Origin: Nageia nagi
Taxonomy: Eukaryota > Pinophyta
Reading direction: 5' to 3'
Assembly: GCA_050084985.1 (NCBI GenBank)
Contig: JBITNC010000001.1
Location: forward strand, 161,820,001-161,884,000
Length of the DNA: 64,000 nt
The notes beneath the pieces were generated by a model. The model was not told the DNA's origin, ran no database searches, and saw only the letters and a list, made by a program, of their open reading frames with translations. Each line of letters opens with the position of its first letter. Position 1 is the stretch's first letter. A program made the position numbers and the translations under genes. Shown here one piece after another: positions 46,100 through 58,784 of the stretch.

Positions 46100-49000
46100 T
46101 CATCTATCATCCATCAAATCATGAAGGGCATGATTTAATTGGTGGCAATGTTTAGTATTATGCCCCAAGTGATGATGATAAACATGATGTCCATACTTAT
46201 CGTATTTTATTGACTTAGGCTTTAAGTTTTCTTTCATTATATGATCTACCACCCTCTTAGGTTGTTCCAAAGATTGCATTCCATCATTGTAATCATCTTT
46301 GGATTTTGATTTCCATCTCATATCTTTATGATTATGCCCTTGCCTAGTAGAGATAGATGATGATTTCCCCTTTGAATTTTGCATAAGAGGTTTCATTTTC
46401 GATGATTTTGTAATATTATAATGTGAGTATGGATTTTCATCTCTTCGTACACAATGGAGTACTCCCTCATGAATGTATTTTAGACAACCATGAAATGTAT
46501 ATGGGACACATTCCATTTCTTGAATCCACATTCTACCTAAAAGAATATTATATTGTTCAATGTTCCCTTCAATGATATATAATGATGTTTGTATCGTGTT
46601 ACATCCAATGGTGATGGGTAACACTATAGACCCTATTGTTGAACATAAAGCATTATTAAATGACTTTATTTATAATGATGGTAAAGAAATATGAGAGAAG
46701 GGAAGATTCAATTTGTGATATGCTGATGTAGATATGATATTGACATCTGACCCTTCGTCTATTAATATCCTCTTAACAATTTTACCATTTACTTTACCAA
46801 TGACATGGAGAGGTGGATCTAACCCTTGAAGTCCCTTGTTTAGTTGTCTCTCATGGTCATAAAAAGAAATTATAGGCTGATGTATCAATGGAGGAACTTG
46901 CATTTTGGATTTTTGATTCTATGATATATCAATTTGTTTTTCTTGTATGTTTTGAGTTCCAGTATCAACTCCAACTATTCTTATAATAGGTTGATTACTT
47001 GGATTCCAAGTGGGTGTCACTTGACTGTAATTAGGTACAATAGATACTGTATTTACTTGATATGAAGGAAGTGAGTCTTGATAATTTTTTAAATTTTGAT
47101 CTGAAATAGAAGTATGGTCTTCAACTTCCAAGTTATTATCTTTGATTGAATTTTGAGTTCTATTTCTCAATGCTAGATAATTTTTCATACTATGACCTCT
47201 TTGATGGTGATAATTACAATACTTATTTTTGTTATATTTTTCTTTTCTCGTAATTTTTATTTCACCATATTTAATCTTGACCTTCTCAATTATAACTGTT
47301 TGAGCAATAACTTCTTCGAGAGTATTATATTGTTGGATTTGTAATATACTAGCTATAGGCCTTAAACAATTTTGACTAAATAATTTAACTAACTCCTCTT
47401 GAGGTAAGGTATAGGGCATGCCATAGAGTATATCCCTCCATCATGAAACAAAGTCAACAATTGATTCATTCTGAGATTGTTTTAGTTCTACAAGATCCAT
47501 AATAGAAGATTCCTCTTTGATATAAATCCTAAAATGTTGTAAGAACAAGTTTGCCAATTGAGGAAATGAATAAATACTATGTCGTGGCAAATTATTATAC
47601 CATTCTAAGACTTGGGCTGCCAGCGTCATGGGGAACAAATGTATCATCAAGACCTCATCATTAGAAATTAGGTAATTTGAAAACTTAAACCACCTTAAAT
47701 GTTCCTTAGGATCCTTATTTCCTATGAAAGGAATTATCTTAGGTATTTCAAAGTTGTAAGGTAATTTCTTCTTAGGGACACGTGGATGAATGGGCTCATT
47801 GCAAATATTATCATATGTCAACTTCTTGAACCTTGATATGTTCATTTCTTTATTCATGAAATCTTGTAATTCTTTATCTGTCCAACTACCCTGAGGATGT
47901 TTTCGGTATCTTGTATGATTGGTATTTCTTTTTGACTTTAGGTTTGAATTATAAGATTCATCATCAAAAAGAGATCTTGACAACAGTGATGAAGATGGTA
48001 ATGATGGAAGATTAGAAGGTAAATGATACCCTTGCATTGGATTTCTAAGAGTTGTAGATGGTTGTGCTTTATTTTGTTGAGACTTCTCATGAAGTAACCA
48101 ACTATCTCGAACTTCTTGTTTTACCTTATCAAAAATTTGTTGTTGTTTGTCAAGCTCTTGCTTTTCTTTTTCTTTGAGTTCTATATTCTTTTCTTTAAGT
48201 TTGGCTTCCTCTTCTAACTTACTTTGAACATCTTCATATCTTTTACTAAAGTTTATAGTTTCTTCACAATATCTCTCTATGTGTTTTCTCTTTGCCTCCA
48301 ACTCCACAAAAGAGGGTATCTCTCCTACCTTGAATTGTTTAGCTAAAGCTTTTCTACATTTTTCTTGCAATGAGGGTTTCTCATAGGTGTAAGGATCATA
48401 AAAGAATTTGTTTGAGATCTTACATTGAGGATTTGTTTGTGAGGTTCTTACTGAATATAAGGTCCTTTTATCAAAATCTTCCATACAAGATTTAGCCCTA
48501 TGAGGTGTTTTTTGATAGGTGGGGTTAGTTATCCTATCTTGTGAAGAGGGGCTTTGAGGTTGATAATCTAAGCTCTTGAAAGGCAATTCTCTTTGTTGAT
48601 CAAGATTAGAGTTTTGATATCCACTTGCCTGGTGATTGAGAAGAGATGATAACTGCGACCAAGATTGATTATGTTGGTTGGTATGAATTTCATATTTTCA
48701 TTCCATCTTCTCTTGTCTCATTTCTTTGACAAACTCATTGAAGGTTTTATCATGTTGATTGTAAGAAGAACATACTTGTTGTTGTTTATGGGATGCCCTT
48801 TGCAAAATATTCCTAGCTTTTTCATCATAGAAAATATTCCTAAGTAATTTGTTTGTTATAGGGCTATCTTCTTTATCACATTCCCAATTTTTCATCAAGC
48901 TAGTTTGATATTTTGAAGGTATTTTTAGTGGGTTCAAACAACATTCAGCCTCATAAAATTTTGTATCATTATCATGATGTGTTGTTTCCCCACATGGATG

Positions 49001-49834
49001 TTCATTCCTAAGCTCATGTGTGTTAGCTTTGGAAATTTTATTTTTATATTTTTCATTTCTTTGTGATTGAAATTCTTGAGATTCAATAATACAATTTATG
49101 GATTTTTTAATTCTTATGTGAGGCTCTTCAATTTCTACCTGTGATGAGAGTGAACAAGTTTCATCCTTAAACTCAAGAATATTATGAGATTCATGGGAAT
49201 CGATAGAAGGTCTTGTAGCCTCAAGAAGGGGAGGAGAATGAAATTCCAATTCTAAGGAATGCTCTAAAAGGTCTTCAAGATTCATGTCAAGCTCCTCTTC
49301 TTTAATATCATATTCATCCCAAGGTTGGGGTGAAGACATCAAGGTATCTAACTCTAGGAGGTCATATGATTTAGCATAGGATGTTGCATCAAGGCCTTTG
49401 GCATTAATACTCGATTCATCCCTTAGCAAATTGGATTCATTAGGTTCGATAGTCTCAAAAGTGGATGCACAACAAGATTTTAATTTGATGAGATGTGTCG
49501 ATGAGTTTTCAATCTTTATGATGGGCTCATTATTTTCAGTGTCAAACTCATCCCATGATGAGTGCGAAGGAATGGAAGAACTATACTCTATCTCTTCATG
49601 GGATCTAACAAGGCTTTCTGAGGATTGAAGAAGAGGTATAGTACATTGTTCTATTTCTGCTAAGTATGCTAAAAGCTTTTCAATGTTGATATAAAAATCA
49701 TTCTTCATGACCTTTGAACTAGAATAAGTATCTAAAGTTGACTTGGCAAGATGTGACCATAGTCTTGGTTTTTTTGGTTTTACTTTGATAGAAAAAGGAA
49801 CATAATTCAAAAGTGCAACCAAAACAAACCTAAT
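46100..49834 (-). pseudogene. element B Gag-Protease polyprotein (four internal stops)
   Basis: One minus-strand frame of about 1,240 codons ends at TGA 46102-46100. The start codon seen in A (3953) is ATT here (49834-49832); the first ATG left is at 49822. Stops lie at 48700-48698, 47443-47441, 46921-46919 and 46672-46670, with no frameshift. Order: an acidic N-terminal part with SSWDEFDTENNEPII and PWDEYDIKEEELDM (49550 and 49330); a coiled coil KEKNIELKEKEKQELDKQQQ (about 48130-48190); a Gag core NKDPKEHLRWFKF to QHFRIYIKEESSIMDL (47500-47730); a knuckle CNYHHQRGHSMKNY near 47190-47230; a protease ILIDEGSDVNIIS near 46730-46770; YNILLGRMWIQEMECVP; and a second knuckle-like VYHHHLGHNTKHCHQLNHAL near 46140-46200. 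Polymerase domains are absent. The role is the same as in element A. Confidence 0.87.
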
Positions 49835-50103
49835 AATGATAAAATTCCTTTAAGGTCTTATGAAATGCATTTAAACAAGTAAAATATATTTATGCATACT
49901 ACCCTCCCAAACATTCATGTCCATTTACTTATCTTATTTTAATGTGATACAATCAAAAGTTTATTTTAAGTGGAATTTGACCTTAATAAACCTCGTTGTT
50001 CTTTTTTAATTATAATGTGATTCATTATCCAACCTCTTAATGATGTTCATTAACTCCTTCCATCTGTGGAAGTTTTATATGTGATAAATTTCCTCTTCTT
50101 ACT

Positions 50104-50685
50104 AGTCACATATCTCTTCGACCTCCAATGGAGGGGTAAGAGCAGACTTAGTAAAAAGCCATTAAGTGTAGATAAATTAATTAAGTGAGGTTCAATTACT
50201 CCTCCAAGATTCACATATCTCTTCGACCTCCAATGGAGTGGTAAGAGCAGACTTAGTAAAAAGCCATTAAGTGTAGATAAATTAATTGAGGTTCAATTAC
50301 TCCTCCAAGATTCACATATCCCTTCGACCTCCAATGGAGTGGTAAGGGCAGACATCTTTAAGAGTGTTAATGTAAAGTATATTTCCAAATAAGATGTGAA
50401 TAAATTTTACCTCTTTCACTTAACTTATTTCTGATCACTTAGGATCGTTTGAAGCACAAAAGTGAGAGCATACTTTGTTAAGTGAAAGTACTTAGTGTAT
50501 TCAAATCCATCCAATTCATTAACCTTTTAATATGATTTATACTACCCAAAAATCTGATTTATTTCCTTAAGTTCATTCCTTTTAATGTGATTCATTTACT
50601 CCTTCCAATTGTGGAAGTATTATGTGTAGTAAATTACCTCCTCTTACTAGTCACATATCCCTTTGACCTCCAATGGAGTGGTAAG
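50104..50685 (-). repeat. spaced leader motif, four copies (element B)
   Basis: Copies at 50104-50140, 50211-50245, 50311-50345 and 50649-50685 share CGACCTCCAATGGAGTGGTA or a close form (plus strand). The second and third lie in a roughly 100-bp tandem duplication. Element A has three copies. Confidence 0.8.
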
Positions 50686-51011
50686 GGCAGACTTGGTAAG
50701 AGGTCATTATGTGTGGATAAATTAACCAAATTAATGATAGTGTGAATGTGAAAGAAAAGAAGAATTAATTACTCCTTCTTATCAGGTCTATTCTGGTCAC
50801 CTTAGATCACATGAAGCGCGAAGGGAGAGCATAAGTAGACAAGATAAAAAGTATTAATGTGTACGTACCCTTCACCCAAAACATGCAAATAAATACATAA
50901 TATTATACATAAAGTAAATTAATAAAAAAACATGCATTTAACCTTTTCTATCCATTCCTATATGCATTCTAGGCAAAAGAATCACATTCAAAAGTATCCT
51001 TCCATTTTAAC

Positions 51012-51014
<3 letters not shown>

Positions 51015-51048
<34 letters not shown>
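51015..51048. repeat. TA microsatellite, element B leader
   Basis: A pure TA run matching the longer, interrupted run at 2815-2873 in A. Confidence 0.95.
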
Positions 51049-51053
<5 letters not shown>

Positions 51054-51075
51054 TAACAAAAGGAGACAAAACGAC

Positions 51076-51165
51076 CTAGAGTATGAGTCACCAATGTTTA
51101 AACAAAGATTGCTGGCATTTATTCTGAGTCACCGACATCTGATTCCAATCGTTGGCATTTCTGCA
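51076..51165 (-). repeat. 20-bp minisatellite, element B leader
   Basis: About four units against seven in element A; A's extra units correspond to its second to fourth. Confidence 0.7.
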
Positions 51166-51316
51166 ACAGATTTCCTAAAAAGCATAGAACACAAAATTTA
51201 AAGTTAATATATGGAAAAATTCAAATAAACCAGATAATAGAAAGGCAAAATCATTTTTAACTTAAACAAAAAACCTCCCTATCAATAACGAAAGAGCCCT
51301 CCTTCTAGTACCAGAA

Positions 51317-52163
51317 TGTTATAGTGAAAATAGAGCTGGAATGTAGAATAACATAAAATACAATTATTCATAGATTTTCACTGAACTTCAAATTATGTAA
51401 AATAGGTAGAAAAGTTGTAATTGTAAATTGATATTGATTTTAGCTCAAAATACAATTTTCCCTTGGAAGGGACTTTTACAAATGCCATTTGCCAAAATGA
51501 GAGTATTAGATCTTCATTGTTTTTGATTTGCTTGCTTCTCTCCTTGATATGAACAACCTGTAAATCCTACACACATGCAAAAGACAATAACATCAAAGCA
51601 TCTATGTATGACATGTATTAAATTGAAGCTAGCATAAAACAATAAAAGGTATGAGCTCATAAGATTTTGGCAGCATTACCCTACTCCAAAATTGGGCCAA
51701 GATCCGGTCTCTATTGCTTTGTATTGGCTTGTATTATAGATTTTGGGTGAGATGTTCCAAGGCTGGTAAGGGGAAGTGAAAAGCCACTGTAGGTCATAAT
51801 TGACCCCCTCTATCCACATCATCTTGGAAGAATGAAATGTTTCAACTTTCTCTCGCTATTTTAGTTTCTTATTCGGCTGTTACAGAGTCACCGATGATTA
51901 CTAGGCGTACGTTGGCGATCATCTCCAAACGCCAGCGACTATTTTGGGTCATTGGCGACTAATTTTCCATTTTTATAACAATATTAAAATGACTGCCAAA
52001 TAGCCAATTTTTATCGAAAAGGGGTCATGTGACCACTTGTTTTGCATGTACTCGATGAGAGCTATCCAATATTATGGTTTTTAAACCTATTCTATATTGT
52101 CAAAAATATTTATGATTATTTCAATGTTTACTAGTTAAAAAGGGACATTTTTAGGTGTCTACA
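51317..52163 (-). repeat. element B 5' LTR (right)
   Basis: 847 bp, plus strand TGTTATAGTG to GGTGTCTACA. The primer-site region TTCTGGTACTAGAAGGAGGG lies at 51316-51297 on the minus strand. The TATA box has lost one A (51731-51739). Confidence 0.93.
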
Positions 52164-53590
52164 CTATGTAAAGCTATTAGCCTAATAATTTAGGGGGTGA
52201 AATAAATTGGTAGCATACACTAGGGTAATTATAGAAACACAAGATATTCATTAAGCCTTATAGACTTGAGAGGATCATGAGATAATTCAGAAGGAGATAG
52301 AGTATTCCACCAAAATGCAAGTTCATAGTGAGGATGGGGAGATATAAGGTGCATGAACCTAGTTTATATGATACAACTCCCAAGTGGGAGGAAGGGTAGA
52401 AACCTCCCTAGGACCATGGGTGGAAATAATGATGGAGATGAGGAGCCTGATGGGCCATAGTTTGATTAGGCCTACTTGACATGGTAGGTCAGAGTGAGAC
52501 CTGATCCACTCATACTATATGTACTAGAACAGTTGGTGGAGGTTGTTGAGGGTGAATTAGTAGAAGGAGGAGGAGGAGGAGGAGGAGAAGAAGAAGAAGA
52601 ATAAGAATAAGAAGAAATTGATGATGATGAAGAGAAGGACATGTAGGTGGAGGAGCCATTACAACATAAAGAGCAAGAGGGATGGAACATGCCCATTAGA
52701 ATTCCCATTGCAGAGACATAGTAGTAGCTCGAGAATGAGATTAGTAAGTATATTTCTTCATGTACTTGCACATTAGTTTGCATGCAATAATAATATGATT
52801 AATATACATACTTTATTTTGGTTTTGCATATCAAACTAAGTTGGACTTGGAATCAAAAAATATGATAAGGAAACAAGTGGAGGATATACTAGCTAGCCTT
52901 AGGGAGGTATTGATTGATCGAATTAGTTTTAAGGATTCTTATCTACAATTAAAAATTGATGGGTAAATGGAAGAGAAGAATAGAAAGCAAAGACAAGTAA
53001 TTTAGTTATAATAATATATGGTCAAGCATGTTATTAACATTAATCAATATGATTCATTACAATGATATGATTATTATACACCTAGCTCTCACATAGACTC
53101 TTTATCCTCATTTCTCCTCTTATCAGTCCCATTTGATAGTTTATGGATTCATGTCCTTTTGGTAAAGACAAGCAAAGTGGCTAAAAATTAGTATTCATTT
53201 GCTAACTAATAATTAGAATTGACCAATTTACATAATGAGATTCTCTCTTGCTAATAGGATGAGACTGCTACAAAATACTAGGAGATAGAGGGGTTGAAGG
53301 TGATACTAGAGATGTTAGAGAAGAGTATGGAGATATTGCAAAAGATGTATTAAGATTCCTAGGACCATAACTTCCTAGGGATGATGGATTATATTCTTAA
53401 GAAGAACAAGAAGATAGAGGATCTATTGGGTGAGAAGGGACACCTACAAGCTCATCTTGTAGCCTTGAAGGAGAAAACTGGACTAAAGAGGCTAATCTAA
53501 GTAGGATGACCTCTATGTCTAAAATCTTTAGGAGTCCTAAGAGTCACTATGGTACCACTAGTGGTGTTAGCATATGGAATTGACATGGTT
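52164..53590 (+). pseudogene. PMD-like gene copy 1, 3' part (coiled-coil end)
   Basis: It continues the exon cut by element B. RPYVK-like sequence at the junction matches KPYARF in copy 2, then YRVHEPSLYDTTPKW near 52346-52392 matches YREHDPNLYDIPPKW in copy 2. A purine repeat at 52562-52615 encodes a Gly/Glu run. A splice donor-like AGTAAGTAT is at 52743-52750 and an acceptor-like CTAATAG at about 53250-53256. The last exon (53257-53560) gives a leucine-rich coiled coil, ILKKNKKIEDLLGEKGHLQA then HLVALKEKTGLKRL, and a basic Ser-rich end, again as in copy 2. The presence of introns argues that this was a DNA-level gene or DNA-transposon gene and not part of a retrotransposon transcript. Broken by several stops. 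Confidence 0.5.
52562..52615 (+). repeat. GGA/GAA microsatellite within the PMD-like gene
   Basis: A purine triplet run. In the gene's frame it encodes Gly then Glu residues, between the domain exon and the coiled coil. Copy 2 has no matching run of this purity. Confidence 0.85.
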
Positions 53591-54540
53591 GTGGTTGTAT
53601 ATATGGTTGGATGTACCTTTTAAAAAGATAATGTATTACCTCATTCTTTATTAATATAATCAAAGTATAGTATTATTTAAATATGAAATGTGTTATGAAA
53701 TGAATTGATTTGCTTAAGGAATTATATATTTTTTAAATTGGCTATGTGTTAGCATGCATGTATGGTTAATGACTAGTTAGGTTATGTAATATGTAAATAA
53801 TGAATATAATGGCTTATACATTGCTTTGAGGGTATTAGATATATATAAAAAACATAAATTGAACCCCACATGGGCATTGGCATATTCAAGGAATTGGGAA
53901 CAAAAAAATGACATTTCATTATGCTTGTGGTTAGGGAAATACAAAGGTGAAAATGAACCTAAGTGTCCAAAATAGATTTAAAGATGAAGTTCTAATCAAA
54001 CCATGTGCATGCTATTGGGAATGATGGCAAGAGAAAGGAAGTTTTTGACTATGTGAGAGATATGACAAGGAGCCTAGTGTAGGCACAAGTATAGTATATA
54101 GGAAACAAAGCTAGGTGTCATTTCTCTAGCATCAATTTGATCCTACATGAATTTTTTGACATAATAAAATGATGATAGGTTGAGAAACTTATAGATGGAT
54201 CTAAAATGAAAAATTATCAAAGGGAACTATGATGAGTTTTTCTTAGTGGAAAATTAAGAAACCAAAAAATACATAGGTAATGACCTCTAGAAGGATATGA
54301 ATGATAGCAATGTACTATTATCTTTCTAAGATTTGGAAAGTAGACTAGTGCACATGCTAATGTCAATGCCTATGCGAAGCTACAAATGGATATGGGGTTG
54401 TGACTCCTAGTGTTTAATGGATGCCCCCAATTTGGTAAAGATAAAAAATAGGTGGATTAAATCCTACTATGGACATGGGGATCTAAGGGTAATTTTACCA
54501 CAAAACTAAAACAAACACACCTATAATGTTGAAAAACTAT
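53591..54540 (-). other. junction of PMD-like gene and family-2 post-gag DNA
   Basis: 53591 to about 53900 is plain AT-rich DNA with no signal. From about 53900 it matches window positions 1-739, the stretch beyond the family-2 gag. No LTR is found between the PMD-like gene and the gag, so this family-2 copy seems truncated at its 3' side. Confidence 0.45.
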
Positions 54541-57380
54541 GAATGATAAGAGCAACAACAACACTATGTACCTTTCTACCATGGTGGAGGAAGAGTACTC
54601 ACAAGGTTGATATTGTGTTTGATGACTTATCTTTGATGAAATTTGAGAATGGATTGTTGAATATGTTTGTGGTCTTATTTTTCTCATGCTGAGGACCTCT
54701 CAATTTCTTTGGCTTATCATCTCATTTTGGTTCTAGGAAAGAAAGGTTCTTTTGATCAATCAGGTCTTGAATCTTATTGATAAATATCATATAATAATTT
54801 ATTACATGTCCTTGTTGTTGGTGATACTCATAAAATTCATTTTATTTTCACTTCTTTGGTACTCATGTTGTAAAGGATGGTTGAGTTGTAGGCTTAGGTA
54901 GTGGAACCAATAACATCTGTTTGATCAAGTCTCTTATGACCTCATCAATGTCATCATAGATAGGTGTGAATTTCCATCTAAGAAACTTTTGACATTCTAT
55001 ATATACTAATTTTTCTTTTTTTTCCAACTTTTTGAACTTAATTTGATGTTATTGTAGGTTGTTGTACTTATTCCACTTTGGCTACTATTTACACTTCTTG
55101 GGATTGATCATTTTTGTTCTGATGTTGAGGCTATGAGGGTGACTTATCTCTTTTTTATCTTGGTTTAGGTTTCTAATGTCCATATGTAATTTTACATTAT
55201 TCCTTTTCCAATAATTCCTATAGAAATACATCAAGATATAGATTTTGATAATCAAAACATTCTGCTATATACTTTGATTGAAGTACTTCCAAGAAAACCA
55301 TGATCTTCATGTTATCATTTGTACAAACCTAATTAGCCTTTTTAGTCCAAAATATGATGAACTTATCCATATATTGACCTTATCTTTTCTTTAGCTTTAT
55401 CAAATCACTGAATCTAAACTTCTTTACAATGTGAAATTGATAATGATCATAAAATATAGTCTTAAATAGTGCAAAAATAGTAATGCTAGCATATGGCAAT
55501 TTATTGAACCATTCTAAGGCTTGTCCTTCTAGATACAAAGGAAATAACTTTACCTACAAGTCCTCATCCAAAATTACTAAAGATAATTCATTATAAAAAA
55601 TACATACATGAAGACAAGGATCAATAGTACCATCAAATTTTATGAATTTCAACTCCTTGGTAGAAAGTAATATTTTACTTCTGATTTGCATACACAAGGG
55701 ATTATTATCCTCATTTTGTTGGGTAACTAATATTTGATATTTAGCTATTATCTTGACTTGTTGCTATAACGCTTCAATTCTATCTTGATTTATCATTGGC
55801 ACTATATTCTCCAAGGGTGGAGGTCATATGACAACTAGAATGTTGTATCTTGCATGTTCGATTGGTTGTTCAAAATTTTGACCTTCTTCAAAGGTTGCTA
55901 GCTACTATCTAGCTATGAAGACTTTGAAAGCCCTTATTTTATCATCATTATTATGGATGATGTTGTGTAATGTAGATGAAAAAAACCATTCTCCATCAGT
56001 ATGAGACATCAATATCATATTCTCCCTATTGCATTTTAGGATTTTTGTACACTTTATATCATTTTCTTCTTGAGTCCATCTAAGGATTGGTTGCATATAT
56101 TGGTAAAGAAGTCTATCTACTTCTTCTTCCTAATATTTTTTCTCATCTATGCAAGTGTAATGGACTAGTTGCTTATATTTTATCTAAAATAATCATGTCT
56201 TAGTTGCATAATTATTTTGAACTTTTGAAAGTAACCATGTGTAGTATTTTATGTTTTTAAGGATATTCTTGCTTGCTATAGCTTGATCATCAATTGAATA
56301 AAGAAATTTTATTTTGTTCATATTATCTTCCTCTAACCAATCTGGACATGGTGTTTCAATCATTGCTAGAAATTTATTAATTTCTTCATATTTTACAGGA
56401 TCTTCTTGTTCACATTCATTCTTAATAAAAATATATATATAATCATCAAAATCTAGAACCTATTCATATTTTTGTTTGGTTCAACCTACATAGCTAGAAC
56501 ATTATCATCATTAGCTAGAATTGTATTATTAACTTGATCCTCTTGATGAAGAAAATATTTCAATGTAGTAGGTTGAGTAAACTTTTCATTAATGTTATTG
56601 ATTAGATCAACAATCTAGATTGATGATTTTCTAGATCTACCTCTTTCATAGGAACCATTGAATGAATTAGAGTTGTTAACTCTAGTTCAGGCTTATTTCC
56701 CATGCTAAGTTAGCACCCACTCTAATGTGAGAATCCACATGAGCTTTTGGAAGCACAAATGGGTAAACATTTGGCATGGGAGCATATCTATTTGCAAAAA
56801 ATCCAAAATTTGTATTTCAAGGTTTAAGAGTCATTTCATCCTTGTACATATTACAATGCCATAAATTACATTATTCTTCTACTTCTTTACATTAAAGTAC
56901 ATCAACTATGTAAGCCTTTTCCTCAACTAGTAGTCCATTAAGAAGCTTGATGAACCTATGCTTATTCTCTTTAGAACTCATAACCTTCCTAAAAATCTCA
57001 TCATTACTCAATTGGGAAATGATATCCTCTTCAATTACGATAGGAGGTTGTTGATTTGTAGGAGTTTGATATCCTATATTATCTAAATTGATCCTCTAAT
57101 TTACTATTTTTGTTGAACTATTAGAGCTATCTACAAAACTCTCCTAATATGAAGCTCTATTGATAACTTCTTTAGTTATCTACCCCTGTACATTGGTATA
57201 TGGTTATTTAGTGTGAATTATTTCACTTTGCCTTTAAACCACCTTAGGTCTACCAATTTTTCTTCTCTTTGGCATTTTCTTGGGTAAAAAGTTAGTATTA
57301 AGATGTGCATTTTCATTACTAGTAACAAAAAATGCCTTGGGAAAATAGTGTGTAAATAAAACATTTAATAGGTTCAACAT
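54541..57380 (-). pseudogene. family-2 Gag (broken), minus strand
   Basis: The fullest minus-strand copy. Start ATG 57380-57378 (MLNLLNVLFTHYFPKAFFVT). Then come MPKRRKIGRPKVV near 57250-57285; a long acidic middle; AMQPI-type MQPILRWTQEENDIKCTKIL at about 56040-56096; MSHTDGEWF near 55980-56010; the Gag core with LFPLYLEGQALEWFNKL near 55490-55545; and a worn knuckle (YEYHQQQGHVINYY) near 54790-54840, where both Cys have become Tyr, followed by KIQDLIDQKNLSFL. The tail ends near 54541. Stops and shifts are frequent. No protease or polymerase follows. The 5' LTR is at 57466-58231 on the same strand, 85 bases upstream of the start. Confidence 0.75.
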
Positions 57381-57465
57381 TGCAATATAATTGTAGGTTC
57401 AAGTGCACTTTATATTCTAACCCTAATTAAAAGAGATAACATGTTATGAAAGGTGGGTGCCAATA

Positions 57466-58231
57466 TGTTGATGTGTATTTTAGTATCACCTACTATTTTA
57501 CTCTATAAATGAACTAAAAGCACATAAACTTTTAATGTATGATTTATATAAGTTAATTAACTCAAATAAACATACATGAATAAAGGAATATCATAATGCA
57601 GTAACATGATAATCAAATTAAATTGATCTTAATATGTAAAACAAAGCTACCTACACTAATGAGAAATAAATTGAGTGAAAGATAACTACCTATATTTTCT
57701 TACCTATGTTGTGATTAAGGATATGATGGATGAACTTGTCAAAGAGTAGTGAACTTGTTGTGTAAACCCATGTAGAAGAAACACTAATACAAGCATGCAT
57801 ATATGAAATCTTAGCATGGGTGCAAATGTTCCTAATGAATGAGATTCACCAATAAGGATTGATGATAACAGATATGATGAAAATTTGAATTGAGCATAAG
57901 ATCGTGAAAGTGGATAATAGATATTCTCTCAAGTAGTAATAGGATTCCAATCTCAATAGGTAGCATTTAAAAATACCCAAGAGTATGGTATTAGCTATTG
58001 AGATGTAATCTTGACATGCTTTCCCTAGGTTAGAGATACTCACATTTGTATCAGGTGTGATATTACAATTTGATCCCTTGAATATTGGTTGAAGTTATCC
58101 TAGTGTACCTAACATAAAACATAATACACACAACATAAGAAATATATGATAATAAGGTAAAATATAATTAAATGTGTGTGTAAAGTTCCACCTAAGTGAT
58201 ACCATGTTAAATGGACCACTTTTAGGTTTCA
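57466..58231 (-). repeat. family-2 LTR (5' LTR of the gag at 54541-57380)
   Basis: 766 bp; minus strand TGAAACCTAAAAG to CACATCAACA. Next to it on the inside is TTGGCACCCACCTTTCATAA (57463-57444), the likely primer site. Confidence 0.78.
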
Positions 58232-58512
58232 ATACATTTTTTTATAATAATCTATACTTTTTCATCATCCCTTAATGATTATGTTGCTTTAGGTTATGTG
58301 TCACTTTGGGATGTTGTCATGGGTTCATTTTTTTCTTAGAGTTCAATTTTGTTTAAAATTTCACAAACATACAACCTTGATAATATGTCAACCTCATATG
58401 GTCATTTCATAACAATTGGATCCTATCTACAACCATAAGCATTCAAACCAAACTTGGGCCCCTTACACCTCAAAAAGGCTAGTGTTCACTAGTGTTCATG
58501 TTGGTCTTTATT

Positions 58513-58553
<41 letters not shown>

Positions 58554-58784
58554 CACTCCTCTCCTTAGCTACACTAATAATTGGCTACATCCTTGGCTCA
58601 TATCTAATCATTTATAACCAAACATAAACAAATAGTACATTACTATGCATGACAATTCAAACTATATGTTAAATTTAATATCAACTTCATACCCTCATAC
58701 GTGAAACAATTAACAAAATAGGAGTATATTTTACATATATTAATCAAAAATGGTGAGACATTATCTTTACAATAAGCTAACAAC
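58232..58784. other. AT-rich spacer with TA run
   Basis: A TA microsatellite lies at 58517-58551. No coding signal. It joins the family-2 LTR to the 3' end of PMD-like copy 2. Confidence 0.6.

Larger units (their letters stand above)
40260..52163 (-). mobile_element. element B: RT-less Gag-Pro LTR retrotransposon, sister of A
   Basis: About 11.9 kb with LTRs at 51317-52163 (5') and 40260-41107 (3'). Flanks read ATATG on the left and CTATG on the right, a 4 of 5 match taken as a worn target duplication. The layout equals element A. The Gag-Pro frame is better kept here: one frame from 49834 to 46100 with four internal stops and no shift. The 3' non-coding part is longer than in A by one module (41140-41640) and holds a long TA run. 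B landed in the PMD-like gene, about 25-50 bp after a likely splice acceptor. Confidence 0.92.

Noticed and set aside
52472-52783. Minus-strand frame rich in Ser and Pro (103 codons)
   Set aside because: It is the reverse translation of the GGA/GAA repeat, opposite to the PMD-like gene's coiled-coil strand.
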